Of a stretch of DNA of 64,000 nt, positions 13,615 through 28,600 are shown in pieces. The DNA lies in contig OZ025272.1 in the NCBI GenBank assembly GCA_964019165.1, positions 7,688,493 through 7,752,492 of the forward strand, in the 5' to 3' direction. This DNA is from Mastigias papua. Taxonomy: Eukaryota; Cnidaria; Scyphozoa; Rhizostomeae; Mastigiidae. Position numbers and translations under genes: made by a program. Numbering within the stretch: position 1 is the stretch's first letter; each line of letters opens with the position of its first letter. The notes beneath the pieces are model-generated. The model saw only the letters and a list, made by a program, of their open reading frames with translations. It did no database searches and was not told where the DNA came from.

Positions 13615-16600
13615 TCACTGCATACGACATGATTTTCGCTGTGAATCAAAGACTCTTATTACTGATTCATCGTTTGTACTCTTGATGTTGATAGCATCAG
13701 TGTCATTGCCAATAACACTCAATTCGAAAATATTCAAGTTAAAGGTACCAGGACAAACAACAACGGCCCTAAATAAAAGACTCTCGTTTATATATGGCTG
13801 CAACTTGATTTTTCTACATGTCTTTCCAATCCACGCCGCAACTTTTTTGTAGCATTTACTATCTCCATTGTCCAAATTATCATTTGATTCAGGCTCTGGT
13901 TTTGTGTTAAGTGCTGCATGTTCTACCCCACTACCAAAGTCGATTAATTCATTGCTACAAAGAAGAGTTGGAAGTAAAGAATTTGAAATACCCCGGTGAA
14001 AAGATATGTCCAATAATATTTGTCCCTTCAACAGTATAGAACGGAGTTTCCCTTCGATATTCTCAATGCATTTCAATGATTCAAGCTTTAAGAGTAAAGT
14101 GTTAATATTTGGAAAATTGAACGTAGAAAAATGAAAATACATTGAACATTTACATTAATGGGAGGGATCAATATGTTGAAAAACTACTTATCATTCTCAA
14201 GTAACATATGGAGAATAATACTACAGAAACCAATAATAGGCTCTTTGTGATTTGCAATACCATATCATGTTAATACTCAGTCTCATATACCCATACCGAA
14301 TAGAATGAAGGGACATCTGCTCACTCTCGAGATAGATTTGCTGACATAAACAGGTATTTGCAATCTCAATGTGACAATGATGTAGATCAACTGTCTAACA
14401 GATTGATCAATAACATCGCCAGCTTCTCTATACGGATTCTTCTCAATCAGAAGATTATTTGTTGAGTAAAGAGATGCAGAAAAACAAACAGAACACAAGG
14501 CAAGATGTCGACAGATTTTGAGCTTGGGAAATTCTTTGAAGCTGGCTGCTACGTGGCTTGATGCACAGACGGTAAATCGTAGGCATGCTGTTTGCTGAGA
14601 ATATACCATGGAAGAAACAGTGCAATAAAAATAAATAGATGGAAGGATCATACAAGGTATACGACAAAAGGGAATTGAACAAAAGAGTAGTGATAAAGGG
14701 ACTAAACAACATCACCTAGATTCCACAAAGCTCTTTGCTCTAATCAAAACTGTTATTTCTCTTTCACTTGAGTTTGCTACCGTAAGGTTGACTGGAATCT
14801 GGCATATGCTGAAAACATGAAAAAAGCTATGTAGATATCATTCCAAATTATTGAATATTTAACTAGATTTCATTCACTCAAATATCGCAGGGCTTCAAAA
14901 TCTGCTTGATACACAAACAAGATGCTACAACTAAAAGATCTTGGTCTTAGAAATATAAAGAAAATAAGTGAAATAAGCACTTTAATGCTTGAAAAATACA
15001 AACGTCGAAGTATGTTATTACAGCTAGAAAGTGAGTAATGTGGAAATAATGAAAAGAAATGTTAAGAATAAACAAAACTGTTGGTATTTACAACACTAAA
15101 GAGTATTTACCAATTCCAATGTTGGTGGTGGAGAGAACATACAGACTGTATGAGTCTATTTAGCCTCTAACTACTGAATTCTTGATAGCTCAAAAGTTAT
15201 AAGGAATAATATGCCTTCTGACGCAAATTGAATTCGCTGACGATTTTTCAACCACTACAATATAGAGAACTTCGACCTTAGAAGCATGGTAGCGAACTAA
15301 TAAAAACACCAAAAAATCTAAAGTAGGATCAGGTGAATGTAAAGCATACCAATTTGCCTGGAAATCATGCTGTAAAACAGATGGGTGAAAGAGTGAAACA
15401 TGCAGGGGAGGTGTTTTGCACCGAATTTGACTTGCAGATTTGTTTTGGCGATTGCCATCTATGATATCGTATTCTATAGGCGAAAAGGCTGAATTCAACG
15501 ACGGTGGTTGCCTCTGTGAAGAAAAAATTTAACATATACAAAGTTCACACTATCAATCAAGAAATAAAAAAACAAGGATATCACAACTAGAAAACTGGAT
15601 TTGCAAAACTACTCTCAAAGGTAAATTTGAAGTCTAATATAAGGCTTCTGAAAGTGAAAACAACATTTCAAAACTAAGAGAGAAATAAGACCTAGGTATA
15701 GTTTAACAATGATCTATCAACAGAAAGCTTAAATAACTGATCGACGAGAAAAAGGCCTACAGTGGATTATGCAGGGCAGGGAGAACATAGTCAACTGTAA
15801 CAAAATGGTTCTCTGTTAATATGCATTTGTTAAGACCTCGTTTTTCAACGCTTGAAAATACGACTCTAGAAACTGTTTGCGAAATAAAACTCAAATCTTT
15901 TCACACAAAATTTACCGAAGTTCCGAATCATAACACTCCTTCTCTCAAACTTTTACATCAACAACTCTGCAAACAATAAGAATCAGTCAACCATACTAAA
16001 CGGAACAATAAACACGACGCCACATCACGTATGCATAATGCCCCTGGGAAACATGTGATAAAGACAACACTACGCTTTAATGCCAATGAACAGACAATGA
16101 CAACCACTCCACAAAAGCACATGGGACATATCGTAACATCCACTAAGTATTCTACTGATTTCTGAATATATTCTATTTTATTGTCAAAGTGCTAAAACAA
16201 ATATGTGGATGAGATGGCTGATTCTATATTCCATCATCAAACATTTTCATAGGTCCAAATAAACATTTAACAAGCTATCCTTCTATATTTCAAGGTTTAC
16301 AAGAGAACGTAATTTCCTTTTTCACCATCATGCGAAACATACTGCAAAGGACTACTGAATGGCAGAGAGTAAAGTGATGTGAGATAAAAATGCTATGGTA
16401 TAACATACGAAGGCTTTTTGAAGCACAGCATCATTCCGTACATCAGAATGTGTTTGGCCATAGATGGTGTGTCTTACGCAAGAGTCATCAATATATGATG
16501 TCTGAGATGAAACATAAGGGAAAAGATTTTTCTACGTCAATCAACAATGTCATTATCCAAAAAACAAACACAATGGAAGAATGCCAACTTGAGAATATTA

Positions 16601-19600
16601 AGGTCTTAAACCCGTCGCCAGCTCAAACGGTCCATAACAACACAAAAAACAACCTACTGAAACAGCACTGAACAGATTTATAGCCTAAAATCATTTTTAG
16701 GGTAACTTCTTTTAGTTCATCGTTTTCACTTCACTTCATCTTCCTATACGTCTATGTTGATCTATTCTGCTTGCATACTAAGCCACACAATTTGAAAGAG
16801 CTGCTTGGAACTGGCCACAAAGGGCTGTGCAACCCAGGAGGGTCACAAAATGTGGTTTACGTAACAAAATTCCTAGTGCATAGATTATTCCCACTTTTGA
16901 ATTATAAAATTCTTGAGAAAAGTGTACCTCCACTTACTAGAAAATGAAAGCACAAACCTGCCAAAAAATAACAAGACCAATCCTCGTAGATAAAGGCTGA
17001 CTTGAATCAAGAATGTTCAAAGCTGAATGTGTTCTACTGAAGAAATCTATAGCAGGTGACTTGGCTCCGTCAATCTGTTTAAGACAATAGTGGGATGAAC
17101 AGAATAGAACAAAAAACCCTGTACATTTGATCCTATTAATGATTTGTCTATGAACCAACTTAGAGCTTGACAGGACTCGAAGCTGGGATGGAAGCTATCT
17201 CACCAAAACAACAGTTAATGCTTATTTATGCAAATTAAATCAGCAAATGCAAGTCACTAATGTGTATGGTGCAGAAAATGACTCAATATTTTAGATTGCT
17301 TTCAGACAACATTCAACTAGCAAAATTCACTAGAACAGAAGATTGTACGTCAATGAAAAATCCTTGATTACAAACAACTTATCAGTAAGTTTAAAGCATG
17401 TCAACATCTGATTTCACTAAGAACCAAAACTCAAAAAATGCATACAAAACATCTTTTAATTGTTAAGAAGAAACTTAGAGAAGTTCAGTACGTAACCAGA
17501 GAGTAACAGCAAACACGTATGCATACCATTCGTTCCGTGAATGAAATGTGAGAGACAGTTGGCTGTCCTACAAAGGAAGTCATACACGCTATTCAGTGCA
17601 GAAAGTACAATGCTACCACACAATGATAACTAATTAGATTACTTGCTGCAAGAATATACAATGTCACAGCTCAACTACACACAGAAAGATATAGGAAGAC
17701 CAGGCAGAAGGCCAACCATTGTACAAATGCCTTTAAAATACAACAAAATTGAGATCAAGATAATAAACTAACTAGTCCGTGAAACAACAGATGGAAGGCG
17801 CAGCTAACAATAAACCCCAGGATGAGGACGACGATAAACAAAGTCATCTTTAACTAGTATTTTGCACGTAGAATAAACAGCATTATGTTACTAAGACATT
17901 CTGGTAGATGTTAAGTAGACAATCCTTTTGCAAAGACGATCCAATTGAAGAGAAAGACTAAATTGGTTAAAAATAAAATTATAGGAACGATTCTGATCTT
18001 ACAAAGATCCCTCATCAGCGTAGATGGGGTGGATGTACTCCATCCATATTTAAGGGGACAAATAGCCAATCAAAAACAAGAAAGAATACCCAAAGGAAAA
18101 AACCCAAAGAAACTATAGAATGTGACAGAGGAAATAGAATAAGAAGGCAATTAGAAGATTGCCAAGGTAATAGGAGACAGTTGAGCATAAATAATTAGTT
18201 GGCCACGTAGTATTAAGACTTTCATAAATGAAGTTAGAAAGGTTATTGGTTTGATCAAGGGTATGAAAATGCTCAAGAGATGCTATGTGATCAGTTCTAT
18301 ACAAGCGATCACGAATTGCAGAAGCAGCACTTCCTATGTCTTTACATGTTTTGTTGAGTCCCAAATGCTCTCTGCATCGAATAACAAAATTACGAGTTGT
18401 TTTCCCGTAGTACAAGGCATAGCAGCCAGGAAACTGAAATTGGTAAACAGCAGAGGAGTAAATGAAGTCGGGATCCTATTCTTAATGTGAATAGATGGAA
18501 GAGATACACTTGGGAGAAGTAAAAACTACATCCAACTCAAGTTTGAGGAAACACTTTTTAATATAGATGGAGTATATCCACCCCATCCACACTGATAATG
18601 GATCTTTGTAAGATCCTAAACGTTCGCTAATCGATTTAGTTCTCTCTAACTGGACTGTCTTTGTAAAAGAATTGTCTACTTAATATCTACTAGAACATCT
18701 TCAGTACATAATACAGTTTATTCTACATGAAAAATATTAATTATAATTGACTTTCTTTATTGTTGTCCTCATCCTTCTCGAAACAGAAATTAAATTGGTC
18801 AAAATCTTGGCAATTCAAAGTAAACGCTGCTTGACAAAAAAATTTGAGTAGCATATTCAAAATAACTGCAAACAACAAGCATATATACATATGACAACTA
18901 CTACAGTCCTATAGAAAACTGCACTAAGGACATAAAATCATCCCGCTTCATGACAAACGTGTCGTGGTGAATACAAAGGAAGATGAAACCCAGGCCTACT
19001 GAGAGGGGGCACCGGGTCCCGAGCCTGAGAGGAGCCCCCAAAACTATGACATGGTTCTCTGGAGGGATTAAATTTCATAGTGATGTCGTGAGGGTTCCCG
19101 GTTTTCCCATTTGTCACAGGTTTCATAAAAGCTGACAGCGGGACTTCTGAAACCTACTATTCATTCGACAACGACTTCGTATATGACACTGCATGAACTA
19201 ATATAAAGTTGATCTACTTTAAAGTCATCTGCCTCACTGTACATAATAAAAATACAGAAAGGATAATTTTGATTAACAAGTTTGCAGTGAGCCACCTCAA
19301 GTGTTTACATTTCAATGGACCTGCCCAAATCTAGCCTAATCGTATGATGTGTGAACTCAACAATGTAGAAGGAAATCGATTAATCAGAATGAACCTGGTT
19401 CATCATGGGCATCCTTTGATGCTTTCAGATACATAAGTAATGCCTCTCCTGGCCTCAATCTTTGACAACCTACAAAAAATCAAAAGTGTAATTCAAAAAA
19501 CCAAATCATGAAAAAATAACGACACATTTCAATTTCCCTATAGATATTGTCTCATGACATGGAGTTACAACATACATCAGCTCCATAGCCACCAAATAGA

Positions 19601-22600
19601 AATATCTTAGATCACAAACCTAATAAAGACAAGGTAACTGGACACAAAAAGGCAATGTATAACACACAAGCTCCATATACTACAGCATAACTGAAGTCCC
19701 ACTAAATGCATTTATTGTAAGAGTCTGTTAAAAAACATAGTTTCTGTTCTAGTTATATTGAAAGATAATTAGGCGATTGAAAGTGGGATGAATCAAGCAA
19801 GGGAACAATCCGACTATACGAAAAACACTAGATATTATATGTCTGTTTGTTAAGATACATCAAAGCCTACTTTTAGAATCCTTGCCAACGCTTTTAAACT
19901 TCATCCCATCGCTGAAACACGATACTTGCAGCACTGTAAACTCAACGCAACGTGGAAATGCTGACCCCTGAAATTGTACGACAAAATGATGCAATACTCA
20001 TTTGAATGCACAGTAACTGTTTTCAACTTTAACTAAAATGCAAAAGAAGTGTGTACTAGTATTTACTAAGAGATGAGCCACCGTAGCTACGGAACTATAA
20101 GCATATATAAAAGTAGGGCTACTGCTGACTCCTATGTTCCAATGGCAATAATACACGTAAGTGTATGTGTATTGCTATACATATGGATACAATTTGGTAT
20201 CACAATAAAATAAATAAATAAGATTTCTTTTCTACAAAGAAGGGCAAAACAAATCAGCATCCGAAGAAATGCAATCTTTTGTCCATTACCTAAATTCAAA
20301 GAACTTGACGCCTTAAGATTTCCTGGTAGCTTTCCAAGTTATTTAACAAATTCTTATAGGATGACAGCGAACTTCAGCAATTCAATTGAAATAGTAATTA
20401 AATTAAAACTAGACATAAGAGCTGACCCCTTTCACCATTCCTACCATTTTGAAAGTGAATTTATCCGTTAAGATAATTGAATATAACATTATGCTAATTT
20501 GAGATTAGTGGTGGATATGCAAAGACTTCTCCTCAGCTTTATATGGCACCATAAATTGCAATGGAGTGCTCTTCAAAACCACTACCTGTGCTTTATTTTC
20601 AATGTGTAGGCCAATGAGCGACTGTTCTGTTGACCTAAAATCAATTGAAAGACAAAAACCGATGCACCGCATTCTAAAAATGTTAAATTATCATAAGCAA
20701 AATATAAGCTTAAAAAATAAACCTTAAATGCCTGTAGATACTATGATATTTAAGCAAATGACATTTGCTTTGGTAGTATTAATACCAAGAAGAAAGAACT
20801 ATTATATATCAAGGAAAGTTAAGAAAAAAGGGTGGTGCAAATTATATATTTCAAAAAATAAAGTTTACCCTTTTGATCCTGCATTTCTATTTTCTTCGTG
20901 AAAATGGTCAGCTGAAGTTTGACGTAATTTACCAAACAAGTCCAGAGTAGACAATGTTTGTAACCTAACTGTTTGATGCATCACACGGTATGGAATATGA
21001 GGTACATGGTTTGAGGGCTCGTAATAGAATAGAAAGTCCAGCTCATGAACACCAGCCGTTGGTATACCGTGAATCCATATAGGTATGGATATTTCCACAT
21101 TTGGTTGGAGCAAATCGTTTTCAAGAGGGACTTTGACGACTCCCCGTAGAAAATTAGGAGCTACTATATCAGCACAAGAATGATGGATGGACTTTCCGTC
21201 AAACATTTCATATATTGCATCCTTTAGATACGAATCTCCATCGAACGACTGACAATCCAATGAGAAACATTCAGGTCTGTTGCAGGAAATGTACAAATTT
21301 TTTAGAGCTGTTCTTCCTGTATTTTTGAATACAAATTGAGTCAAACGAACTTCCCCGCAGAGGAGAGTTATCGGAAAATTGACCATCCATACCTAAAAGG
21401 AAAGATCAAGAAGTTTGAGCCAGCACAAAAATCTTCGAGAGAAAACTACTACCTTCCTAACAAATTGCGAAAGAACAATCTATGAAACAAAATCCTGAAA
21501 ACCTGTAGCTGGTAGTACTTGCTGTCGCAGAAGGAGAAATACTCACCAAATACTCTCGGATGCCTAAAAATTTTTCAAAAATTTTCCACCTAAGAAATTT
21601 TTATTCCAGTCTCCGCCTATTAATTTTTAAGTAAGCTCCCACCCAAGAAAATTTTCGAGGAGATATTTTGGCGTACAAGTAAGAACTATAATTAAGAACC
21701 AACAGTAATTGTCCAAAGAGTAACTTTGTACCTTGCAGAGCAATACCATCTTTGCGCAGTATATGCCAAGATCCTTACATTAATCAGGACACAAAGTTTC
21801 TAGATGCTCTGAAAGACACTTCTGAGCAAAATGAGAAATCCTATTTTCAAACTTCACATTAGAAAGATAAAAGCAATAACACTGTCGTTGCGCAGAAGGG
21901 TGAGAGGGATACTTTTGAAGTCTTGCAAGGCATGCAGGAGACTGCCTTAACTTCACACAAATGAATAGTCGCTCTTTGTTTGCATTGTATTACAGTTCGG
22001 TTAGAAACTTGTAGTCGACTCTAAACATTTATTCTTGACTTCTTTTTTAAAATTTATGCCCAGGCTCCCCTTCTATTACATTTTTGTCATTTTCCATCCC
22101 CAGTTTATTTCAACCCTTCGTCTATTAGGTTTTGGGATTTTTCCAACCCCCCATTTATTCCAACCTCCTTCCGTTAGGGACCCAAGAGTACCTTATCCCA
22201 GTTTAAATTCAGACTCAAATTCTTAGGATGAAATAAAATTCGTGCTTCCTATCACACTATATCCGATAAACACGACGTTAAACAGCTCAAGCGTGAGGCA
22301 AAAGGTATCCTAGGGACAAACGGTATCCTAGGAGCAAATCTTTGGCTGTCTATTCATAATTCTACTTGCATTAAAACGTTCTGTGGCCTCTGATTTGACC
22401 CATTCCTGCGTATGAATTCCATAAAAAAAACATCTAAATCTAATAAATCAATATTTACAAAAATTGAAATTTTTCAAATTCTTTTTCACAAATTCCTAAC
22501 TTCACACACTTAGTAGTGGGTGAAAAATAGTCATGTATGAACACAGATCCGATTGAGGAAGTAAAACCTTTAAGTCGCTGAATACTTTACATGGAACAAA

Positions 22601-25600
22601 ATGAAAGATATGAAAGGAGACAATGCAGTATGCGCTTGAAAGAAATTCATTCGAAATGTTGCAAAATCATGAAATACCTGGCAAATATTTTCCTAACATG
22701 CTAAACTAGGAAGTATTACTCTCGAGTGCAATCATCAACGTAATATAAAGAGACAAACTGATTATAATAGCGTACTGCCGAATACACATGAAAATAAAAC
22801 TACAAACAGACCTAAATCAGAAGAAAGAATGACAACCACCCTAAGGATAAAGAAGACAAAAAGAAACCAACCTGCAATCTTGGAACAGGAGGAAGAACCC
22901 TTAGATTCAGCCGATAGTCGATACCATAAACAATGCTTGTTTTCTCATTTTTCGTTGAATTCAATCTCGGGCCTTTCACTGTGATCTCCTGTTGACCTTT
23001 CACACCAAATGTCAATAAAGTTGACTTCTGAACTCCACTTAGGTCGACCTTACCTTCTTCATCAACTGCGTTTATTACCGATATGCTACTTAAGATATAT
23101 TTCACGCCTAATATCTTTAACGTGCCAGTTTCATGAAACTGCAGATTAAGTGGAACCTAAGAAGAAATATATTCAGGAATAGGTCAAAGCTACCTTTATT
23201 GCTTGGGAAGGGGTGGAGAAAGAGAGCTCCTACTTTTGTAGCGAGGCAGTGAACTAAAAAGCACACTCCGTTTTCAAGAAAGCTGAATGGAGAATCTTAG
23301 GGTCATTACTAACCACCCACACAAAAAGAAGATTACTGTACCATTCGTCTACAAACGCCTAAATTTTTCAAAATGAATAGCTGATATAAACAAAGTAAAT
23401 TGGGCTACAAAATTGGTAAAAGAGATATTGCAAGTACTGCTTAACACTTCAGCATCCCGTGAATGAAGAATAAAACACAATTCAAAATAAACAAATGAAT
23501 AAAACAGCATCATGAATGTTATTACAAACCATCCGTTTTAGAATATGCTACAAGTAAAAGCTTTGGAAATTTCTACCGATTTTCTTTCCAGTGCCTTAAC
23601 AATTGAGTTTTCTATGACATCTGTGGTAATGTATTCAGGAAATTCTTTAACCTGTAAAAGAACAAGGATAAATGCTTTACTTAAAACGTGAAAGAAAATA
23701 AAGAAAAAGCTTCAGGAACAACTTCTATAGATGTAAACATTGGAATAATAGACTAGACAGAGCATGCTCTTCCTGTTAAATATCATGATTTGTTGACACA
23801 TATTGATGACAGATATTCCTATTGTGGCTTGCTCCGCATTCGGGTGCAGAACATATCTAGTTACCCAAATCACAATGAAGATGTGTTGCATGATTGCAGA
23901 AATATTATCATGGTTTTACCACCAAATTACCAATTTACTAGTCCAATAACTTACAAACCTTGTTAGAAACAGTAATATTGTCTTGTCCAATTATTGTGCT
24001 CGGAGTGAACTCCCACAATAGATGTAAGTCTAAGAGATTCAATGGTATTCTCAACGGATTCACAAATACCACCTCAAGAGAAAACGTTTCTGTAAAGAAG
24101 AAACAAATTAAATGCTTATGAAAAGGGGGTTTCATATATATATATATATATTTATTCATTTATTTATACATAATTCATATGGTTATTCCAAAACAACTTT
24201 CTGCGGCAGAAAGTGTTGTCAAAAAACACTATGGAGAATAACCAAAAAACCTACTTTCTTACCGAAACAACCCAGGCCCTAATTCTGCACCAAGTCCTAC
24301 CCTGATTTTCAAAAAGATTTAACTGCCCATATTTACAAGATCCCCCTGCAATAAGCATCTGAGAGGTTCAAATATTGATGCTCCAATGTTTCACCGCTGA
24401 TTTTCTGAAAAGAACTAGAATCATATAAACAAATACTATTTATTCCAAGCTGAAAGAAATTCCAAAAAGTAAGCAAATAGAAATGCTGCTTCTTTCCAGA
24501 CTCTAAATATTATGATAGTAAAACCAAGTCTATAAGAAACCTAGAAACAACAGAGTCATCTATATAGGATCAAAAAACTAAACTGTAATCCTGTGGGTAC
24601 TACAAAAAGAATTGACATAACAACGAAATAAGTATCGTCTTCTATAGAAGAAATATGTGCCACAACAAGATCAAGCAGTAACTTATAACCACTCAAATTT
24701 AAAGCAGGTAAAATATAATAAGGTTAAAACCTTACCACCGACTATGCAAAAGGGTTGGTAGCTATTGTCTGTTGCATTACTCAAAAATGGAATACTAGGA
24801 CGCCAGGGGTATCTACTTGAACCTGTTATTTCTTCAACAGTTCTCTTCTCTGCTTGTGACCATCGCTGAAAATAGTTTTTGTTGTACTTTCTTCTAAAAC
24901 TATATTGGCCAGCAATGATAGTTCTTGTTCTATTTGTATCTATAGCAACATTTTCTATTGTCGGTGTATCACAAGACTGATCGTCTGTAACACTGTTTGA
25001 TGATAATATAACCCTTGTTGCTTGGCCATCAATTGCTGGTAGTGGGAGAGTTGGTATGTTTCTAGCTGCTTCTTGTGCGTCATGTTCATTCTCCTTCTCA
25101 ATAACTTGCTAAAAATTGAGAATCAATAGCAAAAAATATCCATATTTCAAATGATTTCCAATATTCTTGTAGCAACTGCATTCTCTAATGTTCTTTCATG
25201 AACTCTCAACCTATATATACTTTTCTCTACATAACTCAAGAAATTCTAGTTATCATCCCTTTAGCTGCACAAAATATAAAATTGCTAAAAGGTGGCTTGT
25301 TAATGAGTCATGCTCGACGTGCCATCTGTACTTCCAATGAAAAAGACAGGTAATAAAGAATGAATTAAATTCATATATAGTTGACTTTAGGCATAAATTT
25401 GGTATTAGAAGATCTACTGAATGGGCGAATATAATGAGGTCAAATTCAAAGACACAAGATATCACAATCTCTATTCTACTATTCAAAAAGACATGTAAAT
25501 ATGGTAGAAAGAGGCACAGGTTAGAATTCAGTGATCAACTGGAATCTTTACAAATGTAATAAAAGAAAATCTGCTAGTATGAATGCAAAAATGGTACATA

Positions 25601-28600
25601 ACCTACCTTAAAAACAGCTAAAAACTCTCGAAGATGCGAGGCTTGCTGGAGTGGAGGCTGGAAGCTTTCGTAAATCAACAATTTCCGCAAAGCATTCTGA
25701 GAATCTTCAAGTTGACCAAGATTAAAACATTGTCGTCCAATGATAAAATTCATATGGTCCTAGACGTTATAAAGAAACAACAGAACGTTTTCAACAGTTA
25801 ATCAATATTCTCCTGCTCTTTTTAGGAGACAAATAAACCAATCCTATGCTTCATACAGCAATTAAATCATGAACCAATATGAGCAGTAAATGATCCCATA
25901 ATCAGAGTGTCATCTGAACACATCCATTCGGGGAAAAGAATGGATTCGGCTTCATGGCGGAGAAGGGTGTCAGTGAAGCAAAACAATGAAATACAGAATA
26001 AAATTTCAATAAGTGGCTTGTATCAGAAAATCAATTTTTCAAAAACTACGTCAGTCCCAAAATGTAAACGGGAAATATATAGATTACGTCTTGAAATATA
26101 GATTCCATACATTTTGACACAGATTCAAGCAAGAATAAGACGTTGGTCGACTACCGCAAAAAAGAGAGTGTGAGTAAAAACTGAGAAAAGTGGGTGTTAG
26201 ACACAGTTCGTTTATCTAAATCTGGAAGTATATTGGCAAAATGTAATAAACCATTTGCAAACCTCAGCTAAATGCCAGCCTTTCCCTCTATACACATTCA
26301 GAGCATTCGTGTAACATCTTAACGTGTGCTTCCTCTGCAAGATATCATATCTTCCACCATATAATGTATTTATCTTACATCATCACAATATTTGCTAGCA
26401 AAAATAATTTAATTTCATATGTGCTCCTTTTTACTATACTCATCTCTCCAAGTTTATGAGCAATAAAATTACTCCATGAAAACAGCATTCTAAACTACAA
26501 GGCTCTAAGACAAAAGATTCAATATGAGTACACTTATGTAAACTTCTAACCAACGTTTCTTACAATGTATCTCAATATTAAAATAGATATAAATCAACAG
26601 CTTTCTTACCTGCACTGCCTTGCTATATCTATGCCCAGCCAATATCATATGGAAAGCATACTTTCTTATCATCGGGGGGCTGTTATGAAGATAGCAATGC
26701 GCAGCTTGTTCTAGCAACAATGCACTTCTCAAGTCGCAATCCTGATGAAACCAAATATTCAGAGATTTTCATTACAACTAAAGGCTACAAACAGCGTAGA
26801 ATCTTTATCCAAAGTGCATAAAACAAAGCTGAAATATCAGGATTATCTTGAAAAAAGCGTAATCAGTTGCGAGGTAATGCACAGGGCTACAAAACAAGGC
26901 TACAACAATAAAATTTCTTCATATGGTATAAAGTGACAAATGTTTCTTCCAAAAACAGCTATTAGTCACTGAATTGTTGAAGTTAAGGAACTAAAGCAAA
27001 CTTCTTTACTAGCAGACTCCTAGAAGTATAGATTGATATCAATGGTTGATACAAAGTAAAGAATGAAGCCGCTTCATGTACAAATTAAACCGCAGATACT
27101 GCTCTATTGATTGGATCTTCAAGATTATAATTAGGCAACAAAAAATATCTATGAATGAGACTACTGAAGCACATGATAAGGACAAAGGTTGAAATTAAAT
27201 GTTGTCCCACATAAGACATATACCTTTAACCTCAAAAGTAAGGGGCAAACCAACCACTGCTACTACGACTAAATCAAGGCATGAGCAGAGTACACAGTAC
27301 TCACGAAAACCGACACTGACCTCGTTTGTTAGTTTAATGAACTCAAAGGCGGCATCAGCAAACAATCCTCTAGATTTGAATGCTTCAGTGCTCATAAGGC
27401 ATGCCCGTGTGGCATAATCTGGTAATCTAGAACAGAAAAATAAGATTTGCAGATCGGTTTAATCTGTTCAACATCACATGACGAATTTACCATGTGAATC
27501 AGTGGATGACATCATCACACTAAGCCTACCTAACCATCCACCTGTATCTTTATCTACAAATTGATTAAGATGACATTGATGATATCAAATTCTTGTAAAT
27601 TCGACTTTATAAACTTTAATAAAAATGAGGTATATATATTTGAGCTTAAATAATTCAAATTTTGAAAGGAAGATATTCACAATTAGCAACAATGCACTTG
27701 TATACAAACAACCTTTCACTTCTACATCTAAAAAGTAACAGAATCAATAACTGGCTCATAACAGAGAACATAAACGAAATGAGTAACACAGCTGAACAAG
27801 AGTATACAATTGACATAAACACAACTAGGTGAGCACAAAACGTTTTTCCAGTTCCACATGACTGATTAGGGAAGCGATAAATGTTTCACAAGACACACCT
27901 GCATGTATCTAAGTAAGTTGAAATGCATGCGTCAAAATAATGAACTCTATACGACTTCGATGGTCCTTGCATAAATGCTGAAATTGCTGCCATTTCCTAC
28001 AAATTAAAAGACTTACACTAGATAACAGTGCTATAAGCACAGATTAACGACCAAGACTTTGTGCCCTAGTCTCAAACTATATATTAATAGAGGATAGATA
28101 TTTGAGAAAAGATAAACGACAAAATACGAGTGGAATCTTATGAGGTGCATTGCTAAAGTGTATGCTTAAGAAAACGTTTGTTATCCACCGATGACCTACT
28201 TTAATCATTTCAATTCGATTGTTATGGGTGCTTGTTGGTTTTCAATGACTCAAACAGAAATTTAAACTCCAAAATGCAAAAAATAGTGTTTATACACAAC
28301 TCACCAAAGCTCCAGCAAAATATACCCAAGCATGGTCATTGTTGAATTCTCTCTTAGCAGCATGGTAGGAATTGAATGCGAGTTCATAATGCTGCACTAG
28401 AAAAGCCAGATCTCCAAGTTTTCTCTGCTGCAATTCCACTGAGTCGAGAGGATAGCTGCAAATTTCAAATCCAACATTTTTCGTTAAAACTTTTCAAATA
28501 TTCTTTAAAAAGACATATTTTAAAAAAATTTAGAGTTAGGTGGTGGATTTTTATCAGTTTGACAATCAGCAATATGGCTTTAAATGGATATGAAATAAAC

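Noticed and set aside
18938..19126. GC-richer 62-codon minus-strand frame in a TRAPPC8 intron
   Set aside because: The frame does not join neighbouring exons in phase and matches no part of TRAPPC8. Probably a mobile-element piece.
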